Shown here piece after piece: positions 8,738 through 17,193 of a stretch of 64,000 bases of DNA. The stretch comes from Flavobacterium sp. 83 (GTDB lineage Bacteria; Bacteroidota; Bacteroidia; Flavobacteriales; Flavobacteriaceae). The stretch spans positions 3,100,001 to 3,164,000 of the forward strand of contig NZ_JQMS01000001.1 of the NCBI RefSeq assembly GCF_000744835.1, in the 5' to 3' direction. Numbering within the stretch: position 1 is the stretch's first letter; every line of letters begins with the position of its first letter. A model generated the notes under the pieces. The model was not told the DNA's origin, did not search any database, and was given only the letters and a program-made list of their open reading frames with translations. The translations under genes were made by a program, and so were the position numbers.

Positions 8738-9655
8738 TCACAACAACTTCTCTAAAACTATTTGATATGTTGGTATTGCAACACCATATTTTAAACCTTG
8801 GTTTACCACATATTCCGTCAAGGAAACTACTTCGGTATTTCTACCCGCCAATAAATCTCTATGCATAGATGAGGTGGCATCTTGTGGAGTTTTTTCTAGT
8901 TTGACAATCGTTTGGGCAACAATGTCATTTGGTATCGCTAATCCTTTTGCGGCAGCTACTGCACTAATTTCATTAAGTAGTGAAATATAAATTGCTTTGT
9001 GGGAAGGATTGTTCAAAATACCGCCAATATTCACATTCAAATACGAAGTAACCGAAGCCAAGGCCGAAATAAAAATGAATTTTTCCCAAACCACTTCTTC
9101 AATGTTTTCAACAAGATAACTTTCTATAGCAGCCTTTTCCAAAATGGATTGTAATTGATTTAGTTTTGAAATTGAAGCAGTTTTTGAGCCAAAAAATAAT
9201 TTCTCATAGTGACCAATTTTCTTGATAATCCCTGGTGATTCAATCATCGAAACAATATAAACACACCCTTGCAAAACTTCATTTTCGGGAAATAAATAAC
9301 TAATTCGTTCTGGCGCATCAACACCATTGTATAAAGGAAGAATTACCGTATCTGGAGTAATACAGTTTTTTATAGATTCAAAACTAGATTCGATATCATA
9401 GGTTTTAGTGGCGCAAATAAGGTAATGCAGTTCTCCTATTTCTTCTGGATTATTAGAAACTAAATTTGGAAAAACAATGACTTCATTACTATCCGTAATA
9501 ATTTTCAGACCGTTTTGAGCTATTGCTTTTTGGGTTTCCCCACGAGCAATGAATATTATTTCAACAGAATCAGATTCAGCATACGCTTTGGCCAATAATC
9601 CTCCAAAATAGCCTCCTACTCCACCCATTCCTAAAATTCCAATTCTTGTTTTCAT
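8738..9655 (-). CDS. panE: Ketopantoate reductase family protein (PanE/ApbA-like)
   Basis: This 305-residue NADPH-dependent reductase begins with the Rossmann signature ILGMGGVGGYFGG (residues about 7-19). The central VVWEKFIFISALA contains the lysine region that is catalytic in 2-dehydropantoate 2-reductases. The C-terminal helical domain includes SSMHRDLLAGRNTEV, with the family Ser/Asp/Arg cluster. The expected reaction is ketopantoate to pantoate in pantothenate and CoA synthesis. Family assignment is firm; the exact substrate is less certain because Bacteroidota often carry paralogues. It is convergent with the response regulator gene, with only 12 bases between the stop codons. Confidence 0.82.
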   Translation of the reverse strand: MKTRIGILGMGGVGGYFGGLLAKAYAESDSVEIIFIARGETQKAIAQNGLKIITDSNEVIVFPNLVSNNPEEIGELHYLICATKTYDIESSFESIKNCITPDTVILPLYNGVDAPERISYLFPENEVLQGCVYIVSMIESPGIIKKIGHYEKLFFGSKTASISKLNQLQSILEKAAIESYLVENIEEVVWEKFIFISALASVTSYLNVNIGGILNNPSHKAIYISLLNEISAVAAAKGLAIPNDIVAQTIVKLEKTPQDATSSMHRDLLAGRNTEVVSLTEYVVNQGLKYGVAIPTYQIVLEKLL

Positions 9656-9680
9656 AATTACTTATCTATTAAAAAAATTA

Positions 9681-9743
9681 AACCATTAAGAAATTTAGAA
9701 AATTAAGCATTACTACTTAATAAAACTAAATTTCTTAATGGTT
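9681..9743. repeat. 18-bp perfect inverted repeat
   Basis: AACCATTAAGAAATTTAG (9681-9698) is exactly complementary to 9726-9743, with a 27-base spacer. It lies between rnpB and panE. The arm matches the element at 610-675 in most positions, which suggests a dispersed palindromic family; it could also help end the rnpB transcript. Confidence 0.6.
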
Positions 9744-9792
9744 CTCTTTTAGATTTCACAATCCCTAATTTTATTAAAGTTTTTAATAAAAA

Positions 9793-10103
9793 AATGCAGA
9801 CCTATAAGCCGGATTCTGTCCCCGATAAATCGGAGCCTTATCATTTATCTAGACTTATAATTACTCATAAGCTCAAGCTATCTACCCTTCAACAACGGAC
9901 GAGAAGCCCTTAAATGCTGATATACTTGATATTTCACCGCATAGAGTTTACCTGGTTTCACTACAGCATTACCTGTACATACTTTCTGTTGCACTTGTCC
10001 TGAATTGATTGCTCAACCCGACGGGCGTTACCCGTTATGCTTCCCTATGGTGTCCGGACTTTCCTCCCTTCTGATTGCTCAAAACGACGATAAGGCGGTC
10101 TGC
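9793..10103 (-). ncRNA. rnpB: RNase P RNA (bacterial type)
   Basis: Read on the minus strand, the region contains the hallmark GAGGAAAGTCCGGAC near its 5' end, then AACGGGTAACGCCCG and GTGAAACCAGGTAAAC. It ends in ACAGAATCCGGCTTATAGG, the universal 3' segment. The first bases GCAGACC (around 10103-10097) pair with GGTCTGC at the 3' end (about 9796-9802) to form helix P1. The mature length is about 310 nt. The RNA is the catalytic subunit that trims tRNA 5' leaders. A T-rich stretch follows the 3' end. An exact -7 box sits at 10108-10115 just before the inferred start. Confidence 0.95.
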
Positions 10104-10107
10104 GCTG

Positions 10108-10115
10108 CAAATTTA
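10108..10115 (-). promoter_or_regulatory. rnpB -7 promoter box
   Basis: The minus strand reads TAAATTTG, an exact TAnnTTTG box, ending about 5 bases before the first base of the P1 helix of RNase P RNA. Box and RNA structure therefore agree on a transcription start near 10103. No clear TTG -33 element is visible. Confidence 0.65.
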
Positions 10116-10224
10116 CAACTTTTAATCCTTTTTTTAAGTTTTAGATTATTTACTTTAACAACTCTTTGACAATGAATTCATAATAAAATAGTTACCTTTA
10201 AACATTAACCATAAATCTGCTATT

Positions 10225-10524
10225 ATGTCAAACATATATCATTATGCCAGTGTTTCTAAGGCTTTAGACGATTTGAGTGAAATGGGATTTACATTTGATT
10301 TTAATCTGCATGAGGAAGACATTATCAAAAATCCACATCGTTATGAAATCGAACACATCTATCGTTACGAAGGCGACAGTAGTCCTGATGATGAAGCAAC
10401 TGTTTATGGTATAAAATCCAGTTCTGGCAAAAGAGGGGTTTTTGTTGCGGGTTTCGCGGCTAATTCCGAAAATGATGCAGCAAGAGTTTTGAATGAAATC
10501 AGCATTAAAGGAAGATCGAAATAA
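10225..10524 (+). CDS. Small conserved flavobacterial protein (about 100 aa)
   Basis: This 99-residue soluble protein has the pattern [18 protein letters not shown], then [21 protein letters not shown] and [10 protein letters not shown]. It belongs to a small Bacteroidota family that databases often label phosphoribosylpyrophosphate synthetase. It is far too short for that enzyme and has no PRPP-binding motif, so the label should not be trusted. No signal peptide or membrane segment is seen. A candidate promoter lies upstream: TTTG at 10165-10168, then TACCTTTA at 10193-10200 (7/8 match to the box). The function is unknown. Confidence 0.75.
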   Translation: MSNIYHYASVSKALDDLSEMGFTFDFNLHEEDIIKNPHRYEIEHIYRYEGDSSPDDEATVYGIKSSSGKRGVFVAGFAANSENDAARVLNEISIKGRSK

Positions 10525-10544
10525 GCGATTTTTCAAAAATAAGG

Positions 10545-10755
10545 TTTTTTTGAAATTTATTTTTTTATTCAGGAGCTATTTACTTCGTCAGTTCGCTTCG
10601 TTCGAGTCCAGCTATCCGTTACAATTTTATTCGCAAAACCCCGGCAAATAAGGATTTTCTCTTCTATCTGGACTAGGGAATTTTGAAAACAAAAACCATT
10701 TTAAAAATTATATAATCTTTCAAGCAGCAAATTTTTCCATCATTAAATTAAAAGC
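10545..10755. other. Intergenic region with a possible dispersed repeat
   Basis: No ORF is credible here. The stretch 10570-10675 has a higher GC content than its surroundings and contains TTCGTCAGTTCGCTTCGTTC and CAGCTATCCGTTACAATTTT. I associate such segments with a repeat scattered between genes in Flavobacterium genomes. This is recognition from memory and not proved by a second copy in the window. Confidence 0.35.
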
Positions 10756-10763
10756 TATATTTG
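10756..10763 (+). promoter_or_regulatory. dnaX -7 promoter box
   Basis: TATATTTG is an exact TAnnTTTG box ending 18 bases before the ATG at 10782. It overlaps the TTG at 10761 that would otherwise be an upstream in-frame start, so translation should begin at 10782. Confidence 0.6.
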
Positions 10764-10781
10764 CTTTCGAATAAAATTTCT

Positions 10782-11867
10782 ATGGAACAATTTGTTGTAT
10801 CGGCTCGTAAATATCGTCCTCAAACATTTAAAGATGTTGTAGGGCAAAAAGCCATTACCAATACTTTATTGAATGCCATAGAAAGCAACCACTTAGCTTC
10901 GGCATTATTATTCACAGGACCTCGTGGAGTGGGTAAGACAACCTGCGCCCGAATTCTGGCTCGAAAAATTAATCAGCCAGGATATGATGATCCAAATGAA
11001 GATTTTGCTTTTAATGTTTTCGAATTAGATGCTGCATCCAACAACTCTGTTGATGATATCCGTAATTTAATTGACCAAGTCCGTATTCCACCACAAACGG
11101 GACAATATAAGGTTTATATTATTGATGAGGTTCATATGTTGTCATCAGCAGCTTTCAATGCTTTTCTGAAAACATTGGAAGAACCGCCAAAGCACGCCAT
11201 TTTTATTTTGGCTACGACCGAAAAACATAAAATTATTCCAACGATACTTTCTCGTTGTCAAATATTTGATTTCAAAAGAATTACCGTAAAAGATGCCAAA
11301 GAACATCTTGCAGAAGTTGCGACAAGTCAAGGCGTAAATTTTGAAGATGATGCTTTGCATATTATTGCTCAAAAAGCAGATGGAGCGATGCGTGATGCTT
11401 TGTCTATATTTGACCGAGTAGTTTCTTTTTGTGGAAAAGATTTAACACGTCAGGCAGTTACGGAGAACTTGAATGTGTTGGATTACGAAACCTATATCAA
11501 TGTAACCGATTTGATTCTGGATAATAAAATCCCAGATTTATTAATCGCATTCAATGAAATTCTTGCTAAAGGATTTGATGCACATCATTTTGTATCCGGA
11601 TTAGCTTCTCATTTTAGAGATTTATTGGTTTCTAAAACACCTGTTACACTATCGTTATTAGAAGTTGGGGAACAAGCACAACAAATGTATGGTGTACAAG
11701 CCCAAAAATGCAGCCAAGATTTTCTTTTGAAAGGAATCGAAATTGCAAATGATTGTGATTTAAAATACAAATTAAGTCAAAATCAACGACTTCTTGTCGA
11801 ACTTTGTCTGATGCAACTAGCCTCCATCACTTTTGATGGAGAAAAAAAAAAGTTGAGCAATTTATAA
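10782..11867 (+). CDS. dnaX: DNA polymerase III gamma/tau subunit, zero-frame (gamma-like) product
   Basis: The 361-residue zero-frame product carries the clamp-loader AAA+ ATPase. Walker A is FTGPRGVGKTT, the DEVHMLS motif is the DExx box, sensor 1 is ATTEKHK and the SRC motif is LSRCQIFDF. The zinc-binding Cys cluster that lies between Walker A and the DExx box in E. coli DnaX is absent, replaced by QPGYDDPNEDFAF. The frame ends soon after domain III at EKKKLSNL and a stop. The same protein continues in the -1 frame up to 12517, so this ORF is either the short gamma form of a programmed frameshift or half of a frameshifted gene. I use the ATG at 10782 because the alternative start lies inside the promoter box. 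Confidence 0.92.
   Translation: MEQFVVSARKYRPQTFKDVVGQKAITNTLLNAIESNHLASALLFTGPRGVGKTTCARILARKINQPGYDDPNEDFAFNVFELDAASNNSVDDIRNLIDQVRIPPQTGQYKVYIIDEVHMLSSAAFNAFLKTLEEPPKHAIFILATTEKHKIIPTILSRCQIFDFKRITVKDAKEHLAEVATSQGVNFEDDALHIIAQKADGAMRDALSIFDRVVSFCGKDLTRQAVTENLNVLDYETYINVTDLILDNKIPDLLIAFNEILAKGFDAHHFVSGLASHFRDLLVSKTPVTLSLLEVGEQAQQMYGVQAQKCSQDFLLKGIEIANDCDLKYKLSQNQRLLVELCLMQLASITFDGEKKKLSNL
11838..11852 (+). promoter_or_regulatory. dnaX slippery site (A10 with A-AAA-AAG)
   Basis: Ten A at 11842-11851 followed by G form, in the reading frame, GAA AAA AAA AAG. The last seven bases are the A-AAA-AAG heptamer used for -1 frameshifting in E. coli dnaX. GGAG at 11838-11841 is a possible internal Shine-Dalgarno stimulator. 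A -1 slip gives AAA AAA GTT and continues for 221 more codons. No strong downstream stem-loop is evident. Transcriptional slippage on the A-run, as in Thermus dnaX, would give the same result, and a miscounted homopolymer is the alternative. Confidence 0.65.
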
Positions 11868-12517
11868 TTCCTCCTACTTATTATAGAAAAAACGATTACT
11901 CTATTGTTGATGTAAAAAGCCTAAAAGCAAAAATTGAAATTGATACAACTCCAATTGCAACAACAGTTGAAGAAAAAGAGCCAAAAGTTACAGTTAACGC
12001 TACTTCCGTTTCAACTCCTACAGTAAAAATTGACATTCCACAATCTAATGAACCAAAGGTTTCTGCGTTTTCTTTAGCCAGTATTCGTGCAAAAAAAGCA
12101 TTAGAAGAAAGCAATAAAGGAATTGTAAAAGAAACAGTTCACCTACCAACTGAATCTTTTACTGAAACTGAAATGTTATTGTATTGGAATAAATATGCAC
12201 AACGTTTAGGAGATAAAGGATATAAAATTATGGAATCGTTGTTACTTATCAACGATCCTAAATTGAACGGAACAGCCATCACGATCGAATTGCCAAACGA
12301 AGGTTCAAAATTAGATTTTGAAAAAGAATTGAATGGGCTTTTAGGGCATTTGAAAGGTCATTTACACAATCATGATATTACTATAGAAGTTATTGTAAAT
12401 GAAAGTGTGGAAAGCAAAAGAAACTTTAACGATCAAGACCGATACAACAGACTCCTTGAAATAAATCCAAATATTGAACTCTTACGAACAACATTTGGAT
12501 TAGATTTAGATGCTTAA
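11852..12517 (+). CDS. dnaX: DnaX tau-specific C-terminal extension (-1 frame)
   Basis: In the -1 frame relative to the first part of dnaX, an open stretch of 221 codons begins right at the slippery A-run and ends with TAA at 12515-12517. It first encodes IIPPTYYRKNDYSIVD, then a Thr/Val/Lys/Pro-rich linker as expected between domains III and IV of tau. After that comes a folded segment (SFTETEMLLYWNKYAQRLGD to ELLRTTFGLDLDA) typical of the C-terminal domain of Bacteroidota DnaX. There is no convincing start of its own at the junction; the first ATG is at 12174. The fused product would be about 578 residues, a normal length for this group. Expression therefore depends on frameshifting, slippage or a sequence error upstream. 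Confidence 0.8.
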   Translation, partial: VEQFIIPPTYYRKNDYSIVDVKSLKAKIEIDTTPIATTVEEKEPKVTVNATSVSTPTVKIDIPQSNEPKVSAFSLASIRAKKALEESNKGIVKETVHLPTESFTETEMLLYWNKYAQRLGDKGYKIMESLLLINDPKLNGTAITIELPNEGSKLDFEKELNGLLGHLKGHLHNHDITIEVIVNESVESKRNFNDQDRYNRLLEINPNIELLRTTFGLDLDA

Positions 12518-12539
12518 TTATATGAAAAATGAATTGTAA

Positions 12540-13121
12540 TTATTCATTTGAATTAATCACTTTTTCAATTCTTTTATCAGGTACAAGCCAGATTATTGCA
12601 ACAATAATGTAAATTGCGGTAGCTATAAATTCATAAAAAAAAGAAATAACTATTGCACTTAGGTATAATAAGTTTGATATTTTTCCTTTAAAATTTTTTC
12701 CTAGCGCTTTTGCTAATAATGATTTTTCCCCTTCACTGGTAATAATTATGTTTTGAAGTAACCAAAAAGCTATCGCCGAAAAAAATAGAATTATTCCATA
12801 CAATGTAATGGTAGCTTTAGCAAAATTGTGTTCCCCCATCCATCCCGTAGAAACTGGAATTAATGACAACCAAAATAACAAATGTAAATTTGCCCAAAGA
12901 ATTTTACCATTTACTTTAGTAACACTTTGTAGCATGTGATGATGATTATTCCAGTATATCCCTACATAAACAAAACTCAAGATATAACTTATAAATTTTG
13001 GAAAAAGGGAGAGTAAATCGCTGAAATTTTCTCCTTCAGGAACCTTTATTTCCAATATCATTATAGTAATTATGATAGCCAAAACACCATCACTAAAAGC
13101 TTCAAGTCTATTTTTATTCAT
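12540..13121 (-). CDS. TMEM175 (DUF1211) family potassium-channel-like membrane protein
   Basis: This 193-residue integral membrane protein starts MNKNRLEAFSDGVLAIIITI. The Arg followed by FSD in the first helix is the signature of TMEM175 channels. About five or six hydrophobic segments follow, including LSFVYVGIYWNNHHHML, where the His/Asn-rich turn is also family-typical. Bacterial members form tetrameric potassium-selective leak channels lacking the TVGYG filter. The gene is convergent with dnaX (22 bases between stops) and lies just downstream of ppx on the same strand with a 7-base gap, so it may belong to the polyphosphate operon. Confidence 0.85.
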   Translation of the reverse strand: MNKNRLEAFSDGVLAIIITIMILEIKVPEGENFSDLLSLFPKFISYILSFVYVGIYWNNHHHMLQSVTKVNGKILWANLHLLFWLSLIPVSTGWMGEHNFAKATITLYGIILFFSAIAFWLLQNIIITSEGEKSLLAKALGKNFKGKISNLLYLSAIVISFFYEFIATAIYIIVAIIWLVPDKRIEKVINSNE

Positions 13122-13128
13122 TAAAAAC

Positions 13129-14019
13129 TTATATTTTACCGTAGTACATGGCTTTTACAATACCATCAGAAAGTCCAATTTTAGGAACATAAATATTTCT
13201 GGCTCCACTCCATTTCATGGCATTAAGATAAATTCTTGTCGCTGGAAGAATTACATCGGCACGATCTGGATTCAATCCCAATTCTGAAATCCTTTGTTCA
13301 TAGGAAAGTGAGTTTAAGAAAGCATACTGGGAATTCATGTATATATATGACAAAGGTTTTTCCTGCATTTTCCCTGACATCTTGAAGAGTTTATTAATAT
13401 TTCCTCCGGAACCTATTAAAGTGACTTCATCATATTCTTGAGTATTTATCTTTATCCATTTTTCAATTTCATCCCAGACCACATCGCAAACCATACCATT
13501 CAACAATCGAACTGTTCCAGCTTTAAATGATCTGGAATTTATCATTTTACCATTAGAAAATAAGGTAAATTCAGTACTTCCTCCACCTACATCCACAAAA
13601 AGATACGTTTGATCTGTTTTTAACAAATGATGCAAATCAGTTGATGCAATAATGGCAGCTTCTTTTTTTCCATCAATAATTTCTATATTTATATCCGCTT
13701 TTTTCTTAATCATTTCTACAACTTCTTTGCCATTATAGGCTTCACGCATCGCTGAAGTTGCAAATGCCATATAGCGCTCTACTTTATGCACTTTCATTAA
13801 TAGATTAAATGCTGTCATGGCATCACACATCCTTTCCATATTCTCCTCAGAAATTTCACCTACCGTAAAAGCATCTTGTCCCAAACGAATTGGTACACGT
13901 ACAAGAGAACTTTTATTAAATTGAGGTTCTTTTCCTTCTTGTTCAACAATATTCACAACCAATAGACGCATGGCATTTGAACCAATATCTATTGCGGCAT
14001 ATTTCTTTATTTTAATCAT
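13129..14019 (-). CDS. ppx: Ppx/GppA family exopolyphosphatase
   Basis: This 296-residue protein of the ASKHA superfamily has the phosphate-1 motif AAIDIGSNAMRLLV near the N-terminus and the phosphate-2 motif LFVDVGGGSTEF around residues 141-152. SRSFKAGTVRLL and a late GSGGNINKLF loop are also present. The length matches the N-terminal phosphatase part only; the C-terminal HD-like domain of E. coli Ppx is missing, as is common in Bacteroidota. It should release phosphate from polyphosphate or convert pppGpp to ppGpp. It lies 67 bases downstream of ppk1 on the same strand, so synthesis and degradation genes are linked. Confidence 0.88.
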   Translation of the reverse strand: MIKIKKYAAIDIGSNAMRLLVVNIVEQEGKEPQFNKSSLVRVPIRLGQDAFTVGEISEENMERMCDAMTAFNLLMKVHKVERYMAFATSAMREAYNGKEVVEMIKKKADINIEIIDGKKEAAIIASTDLHHLLKTDQTYLFVDVGGGSTEFTLFSNGKMINSRSFKAGTVRLLNGMVCDVVWDEIEKWIKINTQEYDEVTLIGSGGNINKLFKMSGKMQEKPLSYIYMNSQYAFLNSLSYEQRISELGLNPDRADVILPATRIYLNAMKWSGARNIYVPKIGLSDGIVKAMYYGKI

Positions 14020-14086
14020 TATTAATCTATGATTTGAATTTAGTTTCTTCTTTTATTCGAGGATAATAGCAAGTATTAAGCCGCTT

Positions 14087-16156
14087 TTAGACAATTTCCT
14101 CCAAAACATCGATTTTATTTCGATAATATTTATAAGTCTCTAATTGCGCTCTAAAAATCGGATTATGATTTCTTACTCTATATTTATTATCTAATTTAAA
14201 GGAATGATATCTTGCTTTTACATTTCCTTTCCAACCTAAATCAAAATTATCTATGAGTTCATTTTTAATTTCCTGATCATAAATAGGGCAAGTAACTTCT
14301 ACTCGACCATCGAGATTTCTGGTCATAAAATCAGCTGAAGAGATGTAGACTTCTGTTTGTCCAGCATTTCCAAAAATATAAATTCTCGAATGTTCCAGAT
14401 AATTATCTACAATACTTATTGCTTCTATATTTTCGCTCATCCCAGGAATTCCAGGGATTAAAGAACAAATACCTCTAATTTCTAGTCGTATTTTCACTCC
14501 CGCATTACTGGCTTCATATAATTTATCAATCATTTTAAAATCTGATAAACTATTCATTTTTAATTTTATATGAGTTTTTCTACCTGCTGAAGCATGCAAA
14601 ATTTCTCTGTCTATCAGTTTGTAGAATCGGGTTCGGGTATAATGAGGAGAAACGATAAGATGTTTGTATCGATGTACTCTGTAATTAATATCAAAAAATT
14701 CAAAAATTTTATTAATGTCTTTTAGAATTTGTTGGTGGCTTGTAAATAGAGTCACATCAGTATACACTTTTGCTGTTGATTCATTAAAATTCCCTGTAGA
14801 AATGAAACCATACCTTTTGATTTTATCCTTTTCGGTTCTTTCAATTACACATATTTTACTATGGACTTTTAGCCCTTTTATTCCAAAAATAAGTTCAATT
14901 CCCTCAGTTTTCATTTGCTCTGCATAGGAAATATTAGAAGCTTCATCAAAACGAGCTTGCAATTCGATTTGCACAGTCACTTTTTTTCCGTTTTTGGCAG
15001 CATTTATTAGAGAACTTATTATTTGAGAATTTTTTGCTAATCGGTATAACGTGATTTTAATCGAAGTTACTTTTGGGTCAAGAGCCGCTTCTCTTAAAAA
15101 TTTAGTTAGATATGAAAATGACTGATAAGGAGCATTTAATAAATAATCTTTAGTACTAATTTTTTCTAATATACTTCCTTCAAGACTTAATCCGGGAATT
15201 GGTAGAGGTTCATTAGTTTGATACAATAAATCAAATCTGCCTAGATTAGGAAAATTCATATAATCACGCCTATTGTGATATCTACCCCCAGGAATAATAC
15301 TGTCAGTCGTGACAATTTTCATTTTATCGAGAAAAAATTGGAGTGTGTCTTTTTCTATCAACTGGTCATAAATAAAACGAACAGGCTCTCCTATTCTTCT
15401 ATCTTTCACACTTGTTGAAATTTTTTCAATCATACTTTTGCTTAAATCGCTATCAATGTCTAACTGCGCATCTCTGGTTATTTTAATCATATGAGCTGAA
15501 ATACTTTGGTAATCAAAAATATTAAAGATACTTTTCAAATTATGCCTTATGACATCATCAAGTAGGATTACATATTGCTTTTCATTATTCGAAGGCAAAA
15601 CAACAAATCGATTAATTGTTTTTGGAATTTCGATTACGGCATATCGAACTTCAGAGGTATGATTCATAACTAATTTTACAGCCAAATATCCTAAAGTATC
15701 TTTCAACAAAGGAAATTCTGCTAAATCATTCAATATAATTGTAACTAATTCCGGACTTAATTTTTGGATAAAAAAGTCTTTTAAAAAATTTTCCTGTTCC
15801 CTTGAAATTTCATTTTCATTAATAATGAATATATTTTCTGTTTCAAGTTTTGTTTCAATAATATTTAAAATACGTAAACTTTCAGACTGCTGCTGAATTA
15901 CTATTTCGGTAATATCCTTTACTAATTGTTGTGCTGATATTCCCCCCAAATATTTTTCTCCTGAAATTCCTGAAAGACTTAATCGTCTAATTGCAGCAAA
16001 TCGAACCCTGAAAAATTCATCAAGATTGTTAGAAAAAATACCTAAAAATCGCAATCTATCTAATAACGGTACTGAATCATCTGCAGCTTCTTGAAGTACT
16101 CTTGCATTGAAAGCTAACCAACTTTTTTCTCTGTCAATATATCTATTTTCTAACAC
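14087..16156 (-). CDS. ppk1: Polyphosphate kinase 1
   Basis: This 689-residue PPK1 begins RYIDREKSWLAFNARVLQEA, the conserved N-terminal domain. A middle region carries LLNAPYQSFSYLTKFLREAA and the arginine-bearing ITLYRLAKNS. The catalytic histidine lies in LKVHSKICVIER (about residue 432), and the second phospholipase-D-like half has RKTHIKLKMNSLSD and SSADFMTRNLDGRVEV. It reversibly transfers the terminal phosphate of ATP to polyphosphate, usually at the inner membrane. Only five bases separate it from sixA upstream, and ppx follows, giving a sixA-ppk1-ppx operon. Confidence 0.95.
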   Translation of the reverse strand: MLENRYIDREKSWLAFNARVLQEAADDSVPLLDRLRFLGIFSNNLDEFFRVRFAAIRRLSLSGISGEKYLGGISAQQLVKDITEIVIQQQSESLRILNIIETKLETENIFIINENEISREQENFLKDFFIQKLSPELVTIILNDLAEFPLLKDTLGYLAVKLVMNHTSEVRYAVIEIPKTINRFVVLPSNNEKQYVILLDDVIRHNLKSIFNIFDYQSISAHMIKITRDAQLDIDSDLSKSMIEKISTSVKDRRIGEPVRFIYDQLIEKDTLQFFLDKMKIVTTDSIIPGGRYHNRRDYMNFPNLGRFDLLYQTNEPLPIPGLSLEGSILEKISTKDYLLNAPYQSFSYLTKFLREAALDPKVTSIKITLYRLAKNSQIISSLINAAKNGKKVTVQIELQARFDEASNISYAEQMKTEGIELIFGIKGLKVHSKICVIERTEKDKIKRYGFISTGNFNESTAKVYTDVTLFTSHQQILKDINKIFEFFDINYRVHRYKHLIVSPHYTRTRFYKLIDREILHASAGRKTHIKLKMNSLSDFKMIDKLYEASNAGVKIRLEIRGICSLIPGIPGMSENIEAISIVDNYLEHSRIYIFGNAGQTEVYISSADFMTRNLDGRVEVTCPIYDQEIKNELIDNFDLGWKGNVKARYHSFKLDNKYRVRNHNPIFRAQLETYKYYRNKIDVLEEIV

Positions 16157-16161
16157 TTTTT

Positions 16162-16647
16162 TTATTTTAATTCTTTCGGAAATATTATTTTTTTGGTTTT
16201 GCCATTTTTAATAGCATCCCAGTTGTCTGTATCAAATTGTAAAGCTACAAATCCAGCTGTAGGAACATTATTAATAAATGCATCTCCAAATTTATTAACA
16301 AAATTTGTAATAGCCTCGTTATGTCCAAAAAGAATAACACTTTCTATATCATTATTACAAGATTTAATAACTTTCTCTAATTTATTTTCATCGAAAGTGT
16401 AAAGTTCGTCTTTGTAATCAATAGATTCTATGGGATAAGATATATTTTGAGCAAAAATCATTGCTGTTTCAGAAGCTCTTTCTGCTGAACTACTCCAAAT
16501 CATATATGTCTTAGGTATATAATTACTTATATGTGAAGAAACAAGGTGAGCATCTTTCATTCCTTGATTTGTTAAAGGTCTGTCCTTATCATGTAATGGA
16601 GCTTCCCAACTCGATTTTGCATGCCGAATTAATATTAAGTTTTTCAT
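16162..16647 (-). CDS. sixA: SixA-type histidine phosphatase
   Basis: This 161-residue member of the histidine phosphatase superfamily carries the catalytic RHG-like motif LILIRHAKSSWEAP at the N-terminus (RHAKS is typical of SixA) and a second histidine in VILFGHNEAIT. The small size fits SixA, which removes phosphate from phosphohistidine on phosphotransfer proteins. No cap domain is present. It is the first gene of the operon with ppk1 and ppx, so here it may act on phosphohistidine or phosphate-linked metabolism rather than on ArcB; this is inference from context. Confidence 0.85.
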   Translation of the reverse strand: MKNLILIRHAKSSWEAPLHDKDRPLTNQGMKDAHLVSSHISNYIPKTYMIWSSSAERASETAMIFAQNISYPIESIDYKDELYTFDENKLEKVIKSCNNDIESVILFGHNEAITNFVNKFGDAFINNVPTAGFVALQFDTDNWDAIKNGKTKKIIFPKELK

Positions 16648-17193
16648 GCTTTAATTTTTTATATGAAAATATTTTTGTCGGTATTATTAAAGAATACAAA
16701 TTACAATTTTTTTTTTAATTTCTACTTTTTATTAAAACAGAACTAATGAAAATAAAATTAGTTTGTCGCTATATATCTCATTTAAAAAACAACTAAATGC
16801 ACACAAAATCAACTACTTAACCACTTTATCGTCTTTTTTATTTTTAACTATAAATTAAAATAGCGCTTTATAATGTTAAAATTTTATTTAAAAAAACGAT
16901 AATATCATAAAAAGACAATAAAACCACCTTTAAAAAGAAATCTACACCTATTTTTCATTTTTTTTCAACAATAAATGTCATTTCAACGAGTATTTTGGTT
17001 ATTGATAGAAAAAAAAGATGTAATTAAATGAAACTAATTAGCTTAGTATTCTATATTTTTTAAAATTCCTAAAAATGATTGTTAAAAATTAACAAATAAC
17101 TAATAAAATTGACACTTTTTTTATAAAAAAAACACTTGGTTGCTAAATTAAAATAGGATTAAATATTACAAACGATAATTAAAATTTGATTGT
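16648..17193. other. Long AT-rich upstream region of the first giant adhesin gene
   Basis: This gap of about 545 bases has no credible ORF. It separates the minus-strand sixA operon from the plus-strand giant gene and must hold both promoters. The only distinctive content is a 38-bp motif at 16979-17016 that recurs upstream of the second giant gene. The remainder consists of poly-A/T tracts. Confidence 0.7.
16979..17016 (+). promoter_or_regulatory. Conserved upstream motif, copy 1
   Basis: A 38-base segment containing AACGAGTATTTTGGTTATTG and ending in TAG plus eight A matches 31961-31998 at 35 of 38 positions without gaps. It ends 177 bases before the giant gene. Surrounding DNA is not alike, so the match looks like a conserved control site (activator site or promoter part). 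Confidence 0.6.

Noticed and set aside
10225..10524. Phosphoribosylpyrophosphate synthetase
   Set aside because: The product is 99 residues and lacks the PRPP-binding motif; the name is a database habit for this small family.
12173..12517. Independent 114-aa gene downstream of dnaX
   Set aside because: It is the 3' part of a longer open -1 frame that starts at the dnaX A-run and encodes the tau C-terminal domain.
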